This document shows positions 7,914-17,520 of a stretch of DNA of 47,579 nucleotides, in pieces (the stretch's first letter is position 1; each line of letters starts with the position of its first letter). The translations under genes and the position numbers were made by a program. The stretch lies in NCBI GenBank assembly GCA_018969385.1, contig JAGWYL010000004.1:1-47579 (forward strand). The letters run 5' to 3'. The stretch is from Patescibacteria group bacterium (GTDB lineage Bacteria; Patescibacteriota; Minisyncoccia; Phycocordibacterales; Phycocordibacteraceae). The notes under the pieces are model-generated. The model did not search any database, was not told the origin of the DNA, and saw only the letters and a program-made list of their open reading frames with translations.

Positions 7914-8789
7914 ATGATTGTCGGCATTATCGGCCAAGGAGCGTTCGGCAAGGCCATCCGCGCCGAACTTTCGCGCGGCGGCGTCGAACCGGTCTGCGTG
8001 GACGCGGGCGAGACGCTCGCCGGCAAGGGGCCGTTCGACGTCGTCTTCCTCGCGGTGCCCGCCGCCGCGCTCCCGGAAGCCCTCGCGGATAATCAAAGCG
8101 CGTTTAGGGATGCGCTCGTCGTGAACACCGCGAAAGGCATGGACGAGCGCGGGCGCATGCCGCAGGCCGTCGTCATGGAGGCGCTTTCCGGAATCACCTT
8201 CCGGTATGCCGCCGTGTTCGGGCCGTCTCTTGCGGATGACCTTCTTGCCGGGAGACCCGTGGGCCTCACCATCGCCGCGAAGGACGCTGGAGACCGCGCG
8301 CTCCTTTCGACGCTCCTCGCGAAGGGCAACCTGCTCCTCGACGCGACGGACGACGTGCGCGGCGTCGAGCTTGCGGGCGTCATGAAGAACGTCTACGCGC
8401 TCCTCTTCGGCTACGCGGACGCCATCGAGCTCGGTCGCTCCGCGCGCGCGGCGCTCTTTTCCGCCGCCGTGCGCGAGTTCGAATCGTTCGCGAAGGCCGA
8501 GGGCGCCTCGCCGGACATCGTAAGCTTCGGCGCGCTCGGCGACTTCGCCCTCTCCGCGCTCTCGAACGCGAGCCGGAACCACGCCTTCGGCATGGAGCTT
8601 GCCGCGCTCGCTCCCGCGGACATCGAAAAGCGCGCGGCCGCGAAGACCGTGGAAGGCTACCGCACCGTGCGCATCCTCGCGGACCAGGGCCTCATCACTG
8701 ATGCGTTTCCGCTCCTCTCCGCCGCGCACGCTATCGCCGCCCGCGGCGCGGACGCCCAGCCCCTCGTACGCGGACTCTTCGCGTCGTAG
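7914..8789 (+). CDS. gpsA: NAD(P)-dependent glycerol-3-phosphate dehydrogenase
   Basis: GIIGQGAFGKAI Rossmann motif; NTAKGMD; FGPSLADDL; GVMKNVYALLFGYADAIELG; EGYRTV. Confidence 0.88.
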   Translation: MIVGIIGQGAFGKAIRAELSRGGVEPVCVDAGETLAGKGPFDVVFLAVPAAALPEALADNQSAFRDALVVNTAKGMDERGRMPQAVVMEALSGITFRYAAVFGPSLADDLLAGRPVGLTIAAKDAGDRALLSTLLAKGNLLLDATDDVRGVELAGVMKNVYALLFGYADAIELGRSARAALFSAAVREFESFAKAEGASPDIVSFGALGDFALSALSNASRNHAFGMELAALAPADIEKRAAAKTVEGYRTVRILADQGLITDAFPLLSAAHAIAARGADAQPLVRGLFAS

Positions 8790-8803
8790 CCGGCGAAGGC
8801 ATA

Positions 8804-8832
8804 TTCACAAATCGGGCGCGGGCGTGCATAGT
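8804..8832 (+). promoter_or_regulatory. Putative promoter (TTCACA-N17-CATAGT)
   Basis: Upstream of the first small helical-protein gene; TTCACA recurs at 9637 and 15694. Confidence 0.45.
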
Positions 8833-8875
8833 GCGGACGAACCCTTGAACCTTAACCCAACCGATGGAGGCCACG

Positions 8876-9250
8876 ATGGCTGCTGATGCCTTGCGGCAAT
8901 TCCTGCTTATCCTGAACGACACATACAAGGTCCGGCTTCTCACCTTGCCGCGGGACGGCGGGGACGAAGCGGCTCTCCTTATCCGCGAACGCCTGGACAC
9001 GATTCACGAGCTCTTGTCGACGCTCGAGAGGGACGGCGTCGGACCCGCGCGGACATTCCTCATCGAGCGCAAGCAGGAATGGCTGCGCGCCATCGAATCC
9101 TGGAACCGCGCTCGGGCGCATCCGGAACGCGGGGAGTTCGCCGATGGCGAGATAGCGTTCTACCGGCGGCTCGTCGAGCTTGCGGACGATGCGATTGCGA
9201 GTCTTCGTCCAGGCAAGATTCCGGGAGGCGGAAATGGATACGATGCGTGA
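8876..9250 (+). CDS. Small helical hypothetical protein
   Basis: ATG preceded by GATGGAGG SD; related architecture to the next two genes. Confidence 0.7.
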   Translation: MAADALRQFLLILNDTYKVRLLTLPRDGGDEAALLIRERLDTIHELLSTLERDGVGPARTFLIERKQEWLRAIESWNRARAHPERGEFADGEIAFYRRLVELADDAIASLRPGKIPGGGNGYDA

Positions 9251-9581
9251 CCGCCTTCGCCAGCTGCTTGAGGGCGACCTCTACGTCGCCGCGGAGATCT
9301 GGCGCGTCGCGCGCGCCGAGTATGGGCCGAAGCACATCACCGCGGAGGCGTCCGTGCGCGCATACGGACGCGCCGAAGCCGCGCTCCGCGCGTTCCATGC
9401 GGGCGACGGCATCGCCGTACTCGCGTACTTCCGCGAGGAATACCGGACCGCGCTCCGGAACATCGCGTTCTGGGAGTCGAAGCCGCTTCACACAGACGGT
9501 CGCGCCATGCTCATCGCCGTCTCGCGGACGCGCAAAGCGCAGCTCGAGCTGTTCCTGCCGGGCGCGGAGCATGTCTCATGA
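9234..9581 (+). CDS. Small helical hypothetical protein, likely paralog of the 9698 gene
   Basis: SVRAYGRAEAALRAFHAGDGIAVLAYFREEYR aligned by eye with KVERRQKAIEAYHSGDLARVVRELALTRR; SD GGGAGG upstream. Confidence 0.68.
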   Translation: MDTMRDRLRQLLEGDLYVAAEIWRVARAEYGPKHITAEASVRAYGRAEAALRAFHAGDGIAVLAYFREEYRTALRNIAFWESKPLHTDGRAMLIAVSRTRKAQLELFLPGAEHVS

Positions 9582-9597
9582 CGCTATTCGCCCGGAC

Positions 9598-9631
9598 ACG
9601 TCCCGTCTTCGCTTTGCCGAAGACGGGACGT
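9598..9631 (+). terminator. Hairpin terminator, 14-bp perfect arms
   Basis: ACGTCCCGTCTTCG-CTTTGC-CGAAGACGGGACGT then tcgcttt. Confidence 0.75.
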
Positions 9632-9636
9632 TCGCT

Positions 9637-9664
9637 TTCACAAAATAGATTTTTGTCGTATAAT
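9637..9664 (+). promoter_or_regulatory. Promoter TTCACA-N16-TATAAT
   Basis: Consensus -10 between the terminator and the next SD (gaggaagcgacATG). Confidence 0.7.
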
Positions 9665-9697
9665 CAGCGCAGAGACCGCAAACCGCGAGGAAGCGAC

Positions 9698-10129
9698 ATG
9701 ACCCACGAGAATCCGAACGCGGTCGAGCTCCTGCTCGCCACGCTCATGGAACGCGATTGGAGGGCGTTCAAGGTTGCATACTCGTTCGAGCATAGGACGA
9801 GCATCCCGTACGCGATCGCGAGAGCGAAAGTGGAGCGGCGGCAGAAGGCCATCGAGGCATACCATAGCGGAGACCTCGCGCGCGTCGTCCGCGAACTCGC
9901 GCTCACGAGGCGCGAGCTTTCGGAACCGGCGCGCATCGCCGACGAGACGCTCAAGCTCTTCTACGGAGAGAACCTCGAACGGCTCGACGAGCTCGCCGGA
10001 ACCGAAAGCGGCGAACTTCTCAAGCGACAGCTCGCGGACATGGAGGCCGAGTGCGTCTCGCTCCATACCATCCTTGCGCGCATCGCGGACATCCTTCCGG
10101 ACCTTGAGACCCGCTCGAAGACCGCATAA
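9698..10129 (+). CDS. Small helical hypothetical protein
   Basis: ATG with upstream SD, promoter and downstream terminator. Confidence 0.72.
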   Translation: MTHENPNAVELLLATLMERDWRAFKVAYSFEHRTSIPYAIARAKVERRQKAIEAYHSGDLARVVRELALTRRELSEPARIADETLKLFYGENLERLDELAGTESGELLKRQLADMEAECVSLHTILARIADILPDLETRSKTA

Positions 10130-10133
10130 GCAC

Positions 10134-10170
10134 GTGCCCGCTGACATCCGTCGGCGGGCACCATTTTTTA
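10134..10170 (+). terminator. Intrinsic terminator
   Basis: GTGCCCGC...GCGGGCAC followed by catttttta. Confidence 0.85.
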
Positions 10171-10232
10171 TCCGATCAGCCGAATCTCCCCGCTGAAACG
10201 AACCGCACCCGGACCTCCCCTCTCCGTCCGAC

Positions 10233-10268
10233 ATTCTTATCTTTGGACGGTCGGCGATGGATAAGAAT
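10233..10268 (+). repeat. 36-bp palindromic element, copy 1
   Basis: ATTCTTATC-tttggacggtcggcgatg-GATAAGAAT. Confidence 0.9.
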
Positions 10269-10274
10269 AGCTCG

Positions 10275-10862
10275 CTATCCTTTCGGCAGCATGAAATGGG
10301 CACGGAGCGGCGCATCGCCTTCAAGGCTGTCCACGATGGCGTAGAGCACGCTTCGCCCTATCTTGAGATCGGCCTTAAGCATCGCGACGAAGTCTTCGCA
10401 GTCGTAGGGATACACCCATACGCTGTCCTGAAGACGGAGGAATCCGATATCCGCCATGACGCTGCGCAACTGTGCGCGCACCCTTCGCTGGCGTTCAGGC
10501 ACGTCAAATGCCACCATGCGCCAGCGTCCGTCCCACTTGCGCGGCCGTATGCTTAGCGCAGCCTTCGCTTTTTCAAGCGCGAACGCTCTCTCGCCAGTAG
10601 CGGTGAGCCGCAGGAACTTCATTCCGTTACTCTTCACCCATTTCGCATACCCTTTCGTTACGAGTCGGCCGGCTGCCGTGCGTGCCCGGTACCCGAGCAA
10701 GGCGTCCTGTCCGGGAACGTATTTGAGCAGCTGTAACGTCTTGGGCGCGATTGCCGCCCAGGCAAGCAGTCCTGCGCCCGCAGTCGCCATGAGCACCGCC
10801 GTCTGTATGTTCTGCTTGCGCCGTCGCTTCCGTGCGCCTTCTTCCATCTTTCCCATTCTCAC
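10275..10862 (-). CDS. PaaX-like / Cas2-like-fold regulator common in Patescibacteria (winged-helix-like N-terminal part, Cas2-like C-terminal part)
   Basis: KWDGRWRMVAFDVPERQRRVRAQLRSVMADIGFLRLQDSVWVYPYDCEDFV typical of PaaX central Cas2-like domains; N-terminal TM segment. Confidence 0.8.
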   Translation of the reverse strand: MRMGKMEEGARKRRRKQNIQTAVLMATAGAGLLAWAAIAPKTLQLLKYVPGQDALLGYRARTAAGRLVTKGYAKWVKSNGMKFLRLTATGERAFALEKAKAALSIRPRKWDGRWRMVAFDVPERQRRVRAQLRSVMADIGFLRLQDSVWVYPYDCEDFVAMLKADLKIGRSVLYAIVDSLEGDAPLRAHFMLPKG

Positions 10863-10874
10863 AGCATACGCCGT

Positions 10875-10910
10875 ATTCTTATCTTTGGCCGACCGGCTGT
10901 TGATAAGAAT
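10875..10910 (+). repeat. 36-bp palindromic element, copy 2
   Basis: ATTCTTATC-tttggccgaccggctgtt-GATAAGAAT; same length and orientation as copy 1. Confidence 0.9.
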
Positions 10911-10944
10911 ATGAGGACGCCGACGAACGCTTGTTTATCCGTGT

Positions 10945-11250
10945 TTATCCGAGCGTATAGATATCTATGACCGGCTCTTCGTACGGATGCGCGTCACGGA
11001 TGGCGCGGACGACCTCGCTGACTCGGTCGTCCGCGACCGCCACCTCTATGCGTTCTTCCTCCACTTCTTCCATCTTCCCCACTTCTCCGATTGCCGGGTG
11101 CGCGCCTTCTTCCGGCTTGAAGCGCCCCACGCCGCGCATGCTGAAACTCGCGAACGAGTAGTTCCCGATGCGCCCGCCGCCCGCATCCCCTATTGCCTCG
11201 CGAACTTTCTCCGCATCCGCGACCGGCGTAGTCGTGACAATCTTTTTCAT
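10945..11250 (-). CDS. Stand-alone NIF3/YqfO PII-like insertion-domain protein
   Basis: GNYSFASFSMRGVGRFKPEEGAHPAIGEVGKMEEVEEERIEVAV...IRDAHPYEEPVIDIYTL. Confidence 0.82.
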   Translation of the reverse strand: MKKIVTTTPVADAEKVREAIGDAGGGRIGNYSFASFSMRGVGRFKPEEGAHPAIGEVGKMEEVEEERIEVAVADDRVSEVVRAIRDAHPYEEPVIDIYTLG

Positions 11251-11256
11251 AGTTGG

Positions 11257-11673
11257 CTATGCGGGGCGTATAAAGAACTTTTGACGATGCTTCTCGAATC
11301 TCACTTCGAATAAATCGAAAAAGCGCCGTTGGCCTAAGAGGCAAGCATAAGGCAAGGAAGGCACGAACGTCGCGTCAGTCATGAACGGCGTAAAGCCATC
11401 CACGGTCACGGAAACATCGTGCGTGAACGCATCCCGTCTTTCTCCTGTGACCCCTCCGACGGAAACTGAATTTGAAAACTGTTTGATACTTAGAGCTTCC
11501 GCTAGACTGGCCTCAAGCATCGTACAGTCACAACCTGAGTCAATAAGTGCGTTCACCCGTATCGAACCGCTGTCGCTGCGGAGCTCAACGGGAATTATCG
11601 GACGATAGCCGACCGTCGTGCCTTGAGCGTCCCACTGATATGAAAAGTCAAATTCTTTCCAACGTGCAGCCAT
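11257..11673 (-). CDS. Retropepsin-like aspartic protease
   Basis: VNALIDSGCDCTML (DSG) and LPYACLLGQRRFFDLFEVRFE. Confidence 0.8.
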   Translation of the reverse strand: MAARWKEFDFSYQWDAQGTTVGYRPIIPVELRSDSGSIRVNALIDSGCDCTMLEASLAEALSIKQFSNSVSVGGVTGERRDAFTHDVSVTVDGFTPFMTDATFVPSLPYACLLGQRRFFDLFEVRFEKHRQKFFIRPA

Positions 11674-11682
11674 TGCAGCGAA

Positions 11683-11883
11683 CTAAAACGCGAACGTGAC
11701 GTCGGTAGGCAGAACTTTCATGTAAGTGGCTTCATCGCGGCGGTCGCCAAGCCGGCTGCGCAGTACCGCAAGATCCTCCGCATAGTCAATCACTCGCGTC
11801 TGCTCCGGATTCAATGCAACCCACTTGCGTTCGTGCTCCTTTTTCAGAATTTTTCTGAAATCCACGTTCTGTCCCATACTCAT
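11683..11883 (-). CDS. Small DUF5678-like protein paired with the retropepsin gene
   Basis: KILKKEHERKWVALNPEQTRVIDYAEDLAVLRSRLGDRRDEATYMKVLPTDVTFAF; SD aggaggt upstream of ATG. Confidence 0.6.
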   Translation of the reverse strand: MSMGQNVDFRKILKKEHERKWVALNPEQTRVIDYAEDLAVLRSRLGDRRDEATYMKVLPTDVTFAF

Positions 11884-11932
11884 ATAGTATACCTCCTGAA
11901 ACGCCAGCTGCGCGTAAGCGGGTGCGCAGGCA

Positions 11933-14410
<2,478 letters not shown>

Positions 14411-14414
14411 GACG

Positions 14415-14750
14415 TCAGAACGGGATGACCGTCGGCCCGACCGTGCTCGGGGTGGCGGATGCGGAGGCTCCGGCGTTCACGACGGTGATGGCCGGCTGCG
14501 CGTTCGCGGCGTTCGAACCGTTCGCGCCCTGCACTGCCGCGTATCCCGCGGCCGCCTGGGAGACGCCCGCGCCGACCGCCGCCACGCCCTCCGCCACGGA
14601 AGACGCTTGGAGCGCGAAGAGTCCCGAAGAGGCGGCTGCGGCAAGCCAGCCGACGGCCACGACCGCCGTCACGCCGATAGCGGACATGAGCGCGATGCGC
14701 TCGCGCACGTGCTCCGGCTTTTCCCTGAGACGAGCGATGAATTGCTGCAT
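14415..14750 (-). CDS. Small single-TM hypothetical protein
   Basis: [20 protein letters not shown]; Ala/Ser-rich C-terminus; 4-bp gap to gyrA. Confidence 0.6.
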   Translation of the reverse strand: MQQFIARLREKPEHVRERIALMSAIGVTAVVAVGWLAAAASSGLFALQASSVAEGVAAVGAGVSQAAAGYAAVQGANGSNAANAQPAITVVNAGASASATPSTVGPTVIPF

Positions 14751-14752
14751 GG

Positions 14753-15421
14753 CTAGGGGCTTATGACGATAATAGCACCGTCGCGGGAAGCCGCATCCTT
14801 CTTCTTGAGCGTAAGCTTCTCGACCTTCTCCGGCGTCTCCCCTTCCTCCTTGAGGAACGCCTCGAGCGACTTCGGAACGCCCATGCCTTGCGTTCCTCCG
14901 GACGTCCCGCTGCGGGACCAGTGCATCGGGATGATGATGTGCGGCTCGAGCGATACGGCGAGCTCATGCGCGTCTCCCGCGGAGAGGACGCCATCGCCGC
15001 CGACCGGCAGGAACAGCACGTCGATGTCATCGATGGCTTCGCGCGCCTCCTTCGAAAGCGTCGGTTCGGAAAGCGCGCCGAGGTGGACGAGCGTCATATC
15101 TTCAAGCTCGACCGCGTACACCGTATTCACGGCGCTCTCCTCGCCTTTCGCGAGCCCGTACTTGCTCTTCGTGAGGAACCCCTGGACCGTGACGCCCGCG
15201 CGCTCGTACTCTCCGGGACCGGTGATGGCGAAGGGAACCTTCTCTCCGTACGTCACCTCCGATACGCCGTTCATGTCGGGATGGTTGCGCGAGACGAGCG
15301 CGATGTCCGCGCCGAAGCGGACGCTCGGGAGCGTTCCTCCCTTGTTGATGGGGTCGAAGACGAGCGTGAGGTCTCCGAGCGTCACTTTGAAGCACTGGCC
15401 GCCGTGGTGGGTGATAACCAT
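14753..15421 (-). CDS. Metallo-beta-lactamase-fold hydrolase (UlaG-like)
   Basis: THHGGQCFKV, FDPINKGG, VSRNHPDMN, IIIPMHW motifs. Confidence 0.82.
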   Translation of the reverse strand: MVITHHGGQCFKVTLGDLTLVFDPINKGGTLPSVRFGADIALVSRNHPDMNGVSEVTYGEKVPFAITGPGEYERAGVTVQGFLTKSKYGLAKGEESAVNTVYAVELEDMTLVHLGALSEPTLSKEAREAIDDIDVLFLPVGGDGVLSAGDAHELAVSLEPHIIIPMHWSRSGTSGGTQGMGVPKSLEAFLKEEGETPEKVEKLTLKKKDAASRDGAIIVISP

Positions 15422-15492
15422 CGTGCGCCCATTATACCGCTTTTTTCGGCATTGTGGTAGGCTCACCCGGCAATCTCGTTTGGGAGGTGTGC

Positions 15493-15513
15493 ATGTACAA
15501 ACTGGGACCGTGA
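15493..15513 (+). CDS. Very short ORF MYKLGP* with strong SD (possible leader peptide)
   Basis: GGGAGGTG-tgc-ATG; hexapeptide then in-frame TGA; see finding. Confidence 0.3.
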   Translation: MYKLGP

Positions 15514-15594
15514 ATCGCAAGGAACCCTGAAGCAATCCTGATTTGGCTTTGGCGTTTCTTTTCCGCGTTACGGTCCCGCTGATTCCTTATCGCC

Positions 15595-15627
15595 GCCGCG
15601 CCGGGGCGCTCCTTTCCCCGGCGCGGC
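15595..15627 (+). terminator. GC-rich hairpin, 12-bp arms
   Basis: GCCGCGCCGGGG-cgctccttt-CCCCGGCGCGGC then acaaaac. Confidence 0.65.
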
Positions 15628-15693
15628 ACAAAACCCTACGGCCATGACTCGTTCATGGCTTGTATCGTATACGGGGCCGTCCCCATGCCCCGC

Positions 15694-15721
15694 TTCACAA
15701 ATCGCGAGCAAGTGCTAGCCT
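15694..15721 (+). promoter_or_regulatory. Putative extended -10 promoter (TTCACA-N16-TAGCCT, TGC before -10)
   Basis: Same TTCACA -35 as at 8804 and 9637. Confidence 0.45.
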
Positions 15722-15792
15722 TCCAGGGTCGCTCGGTTCCGTCTTCGAAGAAGCGGGATAGACGGGCGACACGTCGCAACACGGAGGAATCC

Positions 15793-15927
15793 ATGACCGC
15801 GACAAAATCCGATGGCTCTCCGGCCCTTCACGGGCCCCCTGCCATCGCCACGAAGATGTCGTCGACGGACGCTGAACCGATCGAACGCGTCGCGACACCA
15901 AAGGCCAACAAGATACAACTCGCCTAA
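15793..15927 (+). CDS. Putative 44-aa small protein
   Basis: ACGGAGGAATCC-ATG start; MTATKSDGSPALHGPPAIATKMSSTDAEPIERVATPKANKIQLA*. Confidence 0.5.
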   Translation: MTATKSDGSPALHGPPAIATKMSSTDAEPIERVATPKANKIQLA

Positions 15928-16037
15928 CCGGCCAGCGCCGGCAAGAATGAAGCCTCGGCTTGGGAAGGGGTTCGCGTGGTAATTGAATCGAGCGGTTCGG
16001 GAATACCGCAGTAACAAAAATCCCAAGACTCCGCAAC

Positions 16038-16103
16038 GGGGAGTCGGCTCCGGATCACTTCAACAGCCTTGTTGGGAGTGGCCCGTCCGGAGCCGACGAC
16101 CCC
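16038..16103 (+). ncRNA. Strongly structured RNA candidate upstream of rpsA
   Basis: GTCGGCTCCGGA/TCCGGAGCCGAC 12-bp stem (16043-16054/16086-16097) continued by CACT/AGTG and CAACA/TGTTG with GCCT tetraloop. Confidence 0.5.
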
Positions 16104-16128
16104 TTAGTCCTTACGGGTTACTTTGTCG

Positions 16129-16160
16129 AAGGCCTGCCTTTCCGGCGGGTCCTTTTTTAT
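16129..16160 (+). terminator. Intrinsic terminator
   Basis: cCTGCC-tttcc-GGCGGGtcctttttt. Confidence 0.75.
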
Positions 16161-16311
16161 CCCTGCCGTTTTACCGCGCGCCGCCGCGCTTCGTTGTGCC
16201 GCCCTATGAGCCGTGGTATAGTCCCGCCATCGCGTGCAAAGAAGTAGGTTCCGGCTAACCCTCGCGCCGAAAGGACGAGTACCGGCTCCGAAAATGCGCA
16301 CCGCTTTACGC

Positions 16312-17457
16312 ATGTCAGAAGATGCAGTTGCCGCTCCCGCAGGGAGCAAGGAGAAAGCCCCCGGAACGCTGTTCGTGGACCCGAGCCACCCGATGGCCGG
16401 CCTCGTCGATTCCATTCCGACACCGCCGTCTTCAGGCGACCTCGTGGAAGGAACCATAATCGCGCTCGGGCGCGGACGCCTCTACGTGAACCTGCCGCCG
16501 TTCGGCACCGGCCTCATCTACGGCCGCGAATACCTGAACGCCGCGGACGTGCTTCGCAAGGCGAACATGGGCGACACCATAACCGCGAAGGTCACCGACC
16601 CGGCAGGACGCGAGGGCTACATCGAGCTTTCCTTGAAGGAAGCGCGCCAGGCGGCCATCTGGAGCGAAGCCGAGCAGGCCATCGCCGCGCAGACCACGTA
16701 CAACCTCACCGTCGAGGACGCGAACAAGGGCGGACTCATCCTTTCCTGGCAGGGCATCCAGGGCTTCCTGCCCGCGTCGCAGCTTTCGGGCGAACACTAT
16801 CCGCGCGTCGCGGACGGCGATAAGGACAAGATACTTTCCGAGCTCCAGAAGCTCGTCGGGCAGCTGCTTCCCATCCGCATCATCACCGCGGACGCGAAGG
16901 AAGGAAAGCTCATCTTCTCCGAGCGCACGGGAAGCGAGGACGAAGAGAAGGCGTCCCTCATCGACAAGTACCAGGTCGGCGATGTCCTTGCGGGCGAAGT
17001 CACCGGCGTGGTGGACTTCGGCGTGTTCGTGAAGCTCGAGCAGGGACTCGAAGGGCTCGTGCACATCAGCGAGCTCGACTGGGGTCTCGTCGAAGACCCG
17101 CGCGCGCTCTTCTCGGTGGGCGACGAGGTGAAGGTGAAGATAATCGAGATAAAGGACGGCAAGGTCTCCCTCTCCATAAAGGCGCTCAAGGAGAATCCGT
17201 GGCACACCGCGGGCGAACGCTACAAGAAAGGCATGGAGGTGCCGGGCGTCGTCATCAAGTACAACAAGCACGGTGCGCTCGCGAGCATCGAAGAGGGCGT
17301 CGCGGGACTCGTGCACGTGTCCGAATTCGAGTCGCCCGCCGAACTGCGCGAGACGCTCGAGCTCGGCAAGAGCTATCCGTTCAAGATCTCGCTCTTCGAG
17401 CCGAAGGACCAGCGCATGACGCTTTCCTTCGCAGGCACGAAGAAGGAGAAGAAATAA
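16312..17457 (+). CDS. rpsA: 30S ribosomal protein S1-like (S1 RNA-binding repeats)
   Basis: Repeated S1 motifs (VGDVLAGEVTGVVDFGVFVKLEQGLEGLVHISELDW; GMEVPGVVIKYNKHGALASIEEGVAGLVHVSEF); start may be 16294 or 16312. Confidence 0.9.
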   Translation: MSEDAVAAPAGSKEKAPGTLFVDPSHPMAGLVDSIPTPPSSGDLVEGTIIALGRGRLYVNLPPFGTGLIYGREYLNAADVLRKANMGDTITAKVTDPAGREGYIELSLKEARQAAIWSEAEQAIAAQTTYNLTVEDANKGGLILSWQGIQGFLPASQLSGEHYPRVADGDKDKILSELQKLVGQLLPIRIITADAKEGKLIFSERTGSEDEEKASLIDKYQVGDVLAGEVTGVVDFGVFVKLEQGLEGLVHISELDWGLVEDPRALFSVGDEVKVKIIEIKDGKVSLSIKALKENPWHTAGERYKKGMEVPGVVIKYNKHGALASIEEGVAGLVHVSEFESPAELRETLELGKSYPFKISLFEPKDQRMTLSFAGTKKEKK

Positions 17458-17475
17458 TCCGGAGGGAGGGATGTC

Positions 17476-17503
17476 AAAGGGCCGGCGCTTGCGCCGGCCC
17501 TTT
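17476..17503 (+). terminator. rpsA terminator
   Basis: AAAGGGCCGGCGC-TT-GCGCCGGCCCTTT then ccctttc. Confidence 0.8.
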
Positions 17504-17520
17504 CCCTTTCGCACGAACGG

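Noticed and set aside
10233-10910. CRISPR array with a nearby Cas2
   Set aside because: Only two 36-bp palindromes 642 bp apart with a gene between them; no regularly spaced repeats, no Cas1 or effector. The protein is PaaX/Cas2-like, not evidence of a CRISPR locus.
15493-15582. Genome-wide UGA recoding as in Gracilibacteria/Absconditabacteria
   Set aside because: Other genes in the window (e.g. ftsA, solute-binding protein) end at TGA with no sensible continuation, so recoding is unlikely; only local readthrough is left as a possibility.
15715-16036. Minus-strand ORFs of 103 and 113 aa in the region upstream of rpsA
   Set aside because: Two overlapping frames with no SD or domain; plus-strand signals (SD, promoter, terminator) explain the region better.
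15421-16230. tmRNA, SRP RNA or RNase P RNA in the non-coding region
   Set aside because: I looked for their hallmark motifs (tmRNA tRNA-like ends, SRP GGAAG/AGCA helix, RNase P core) and did not find them; an Infernal/Rfam scan would settle this.
17476-17503. Palindrome AAAGGGCCGGCGCTTGCGCCGGCCCTTT as novel element
   Set aside because: Directly after rpsA stop with pyrimidine-rich tail; ordinary terminator.
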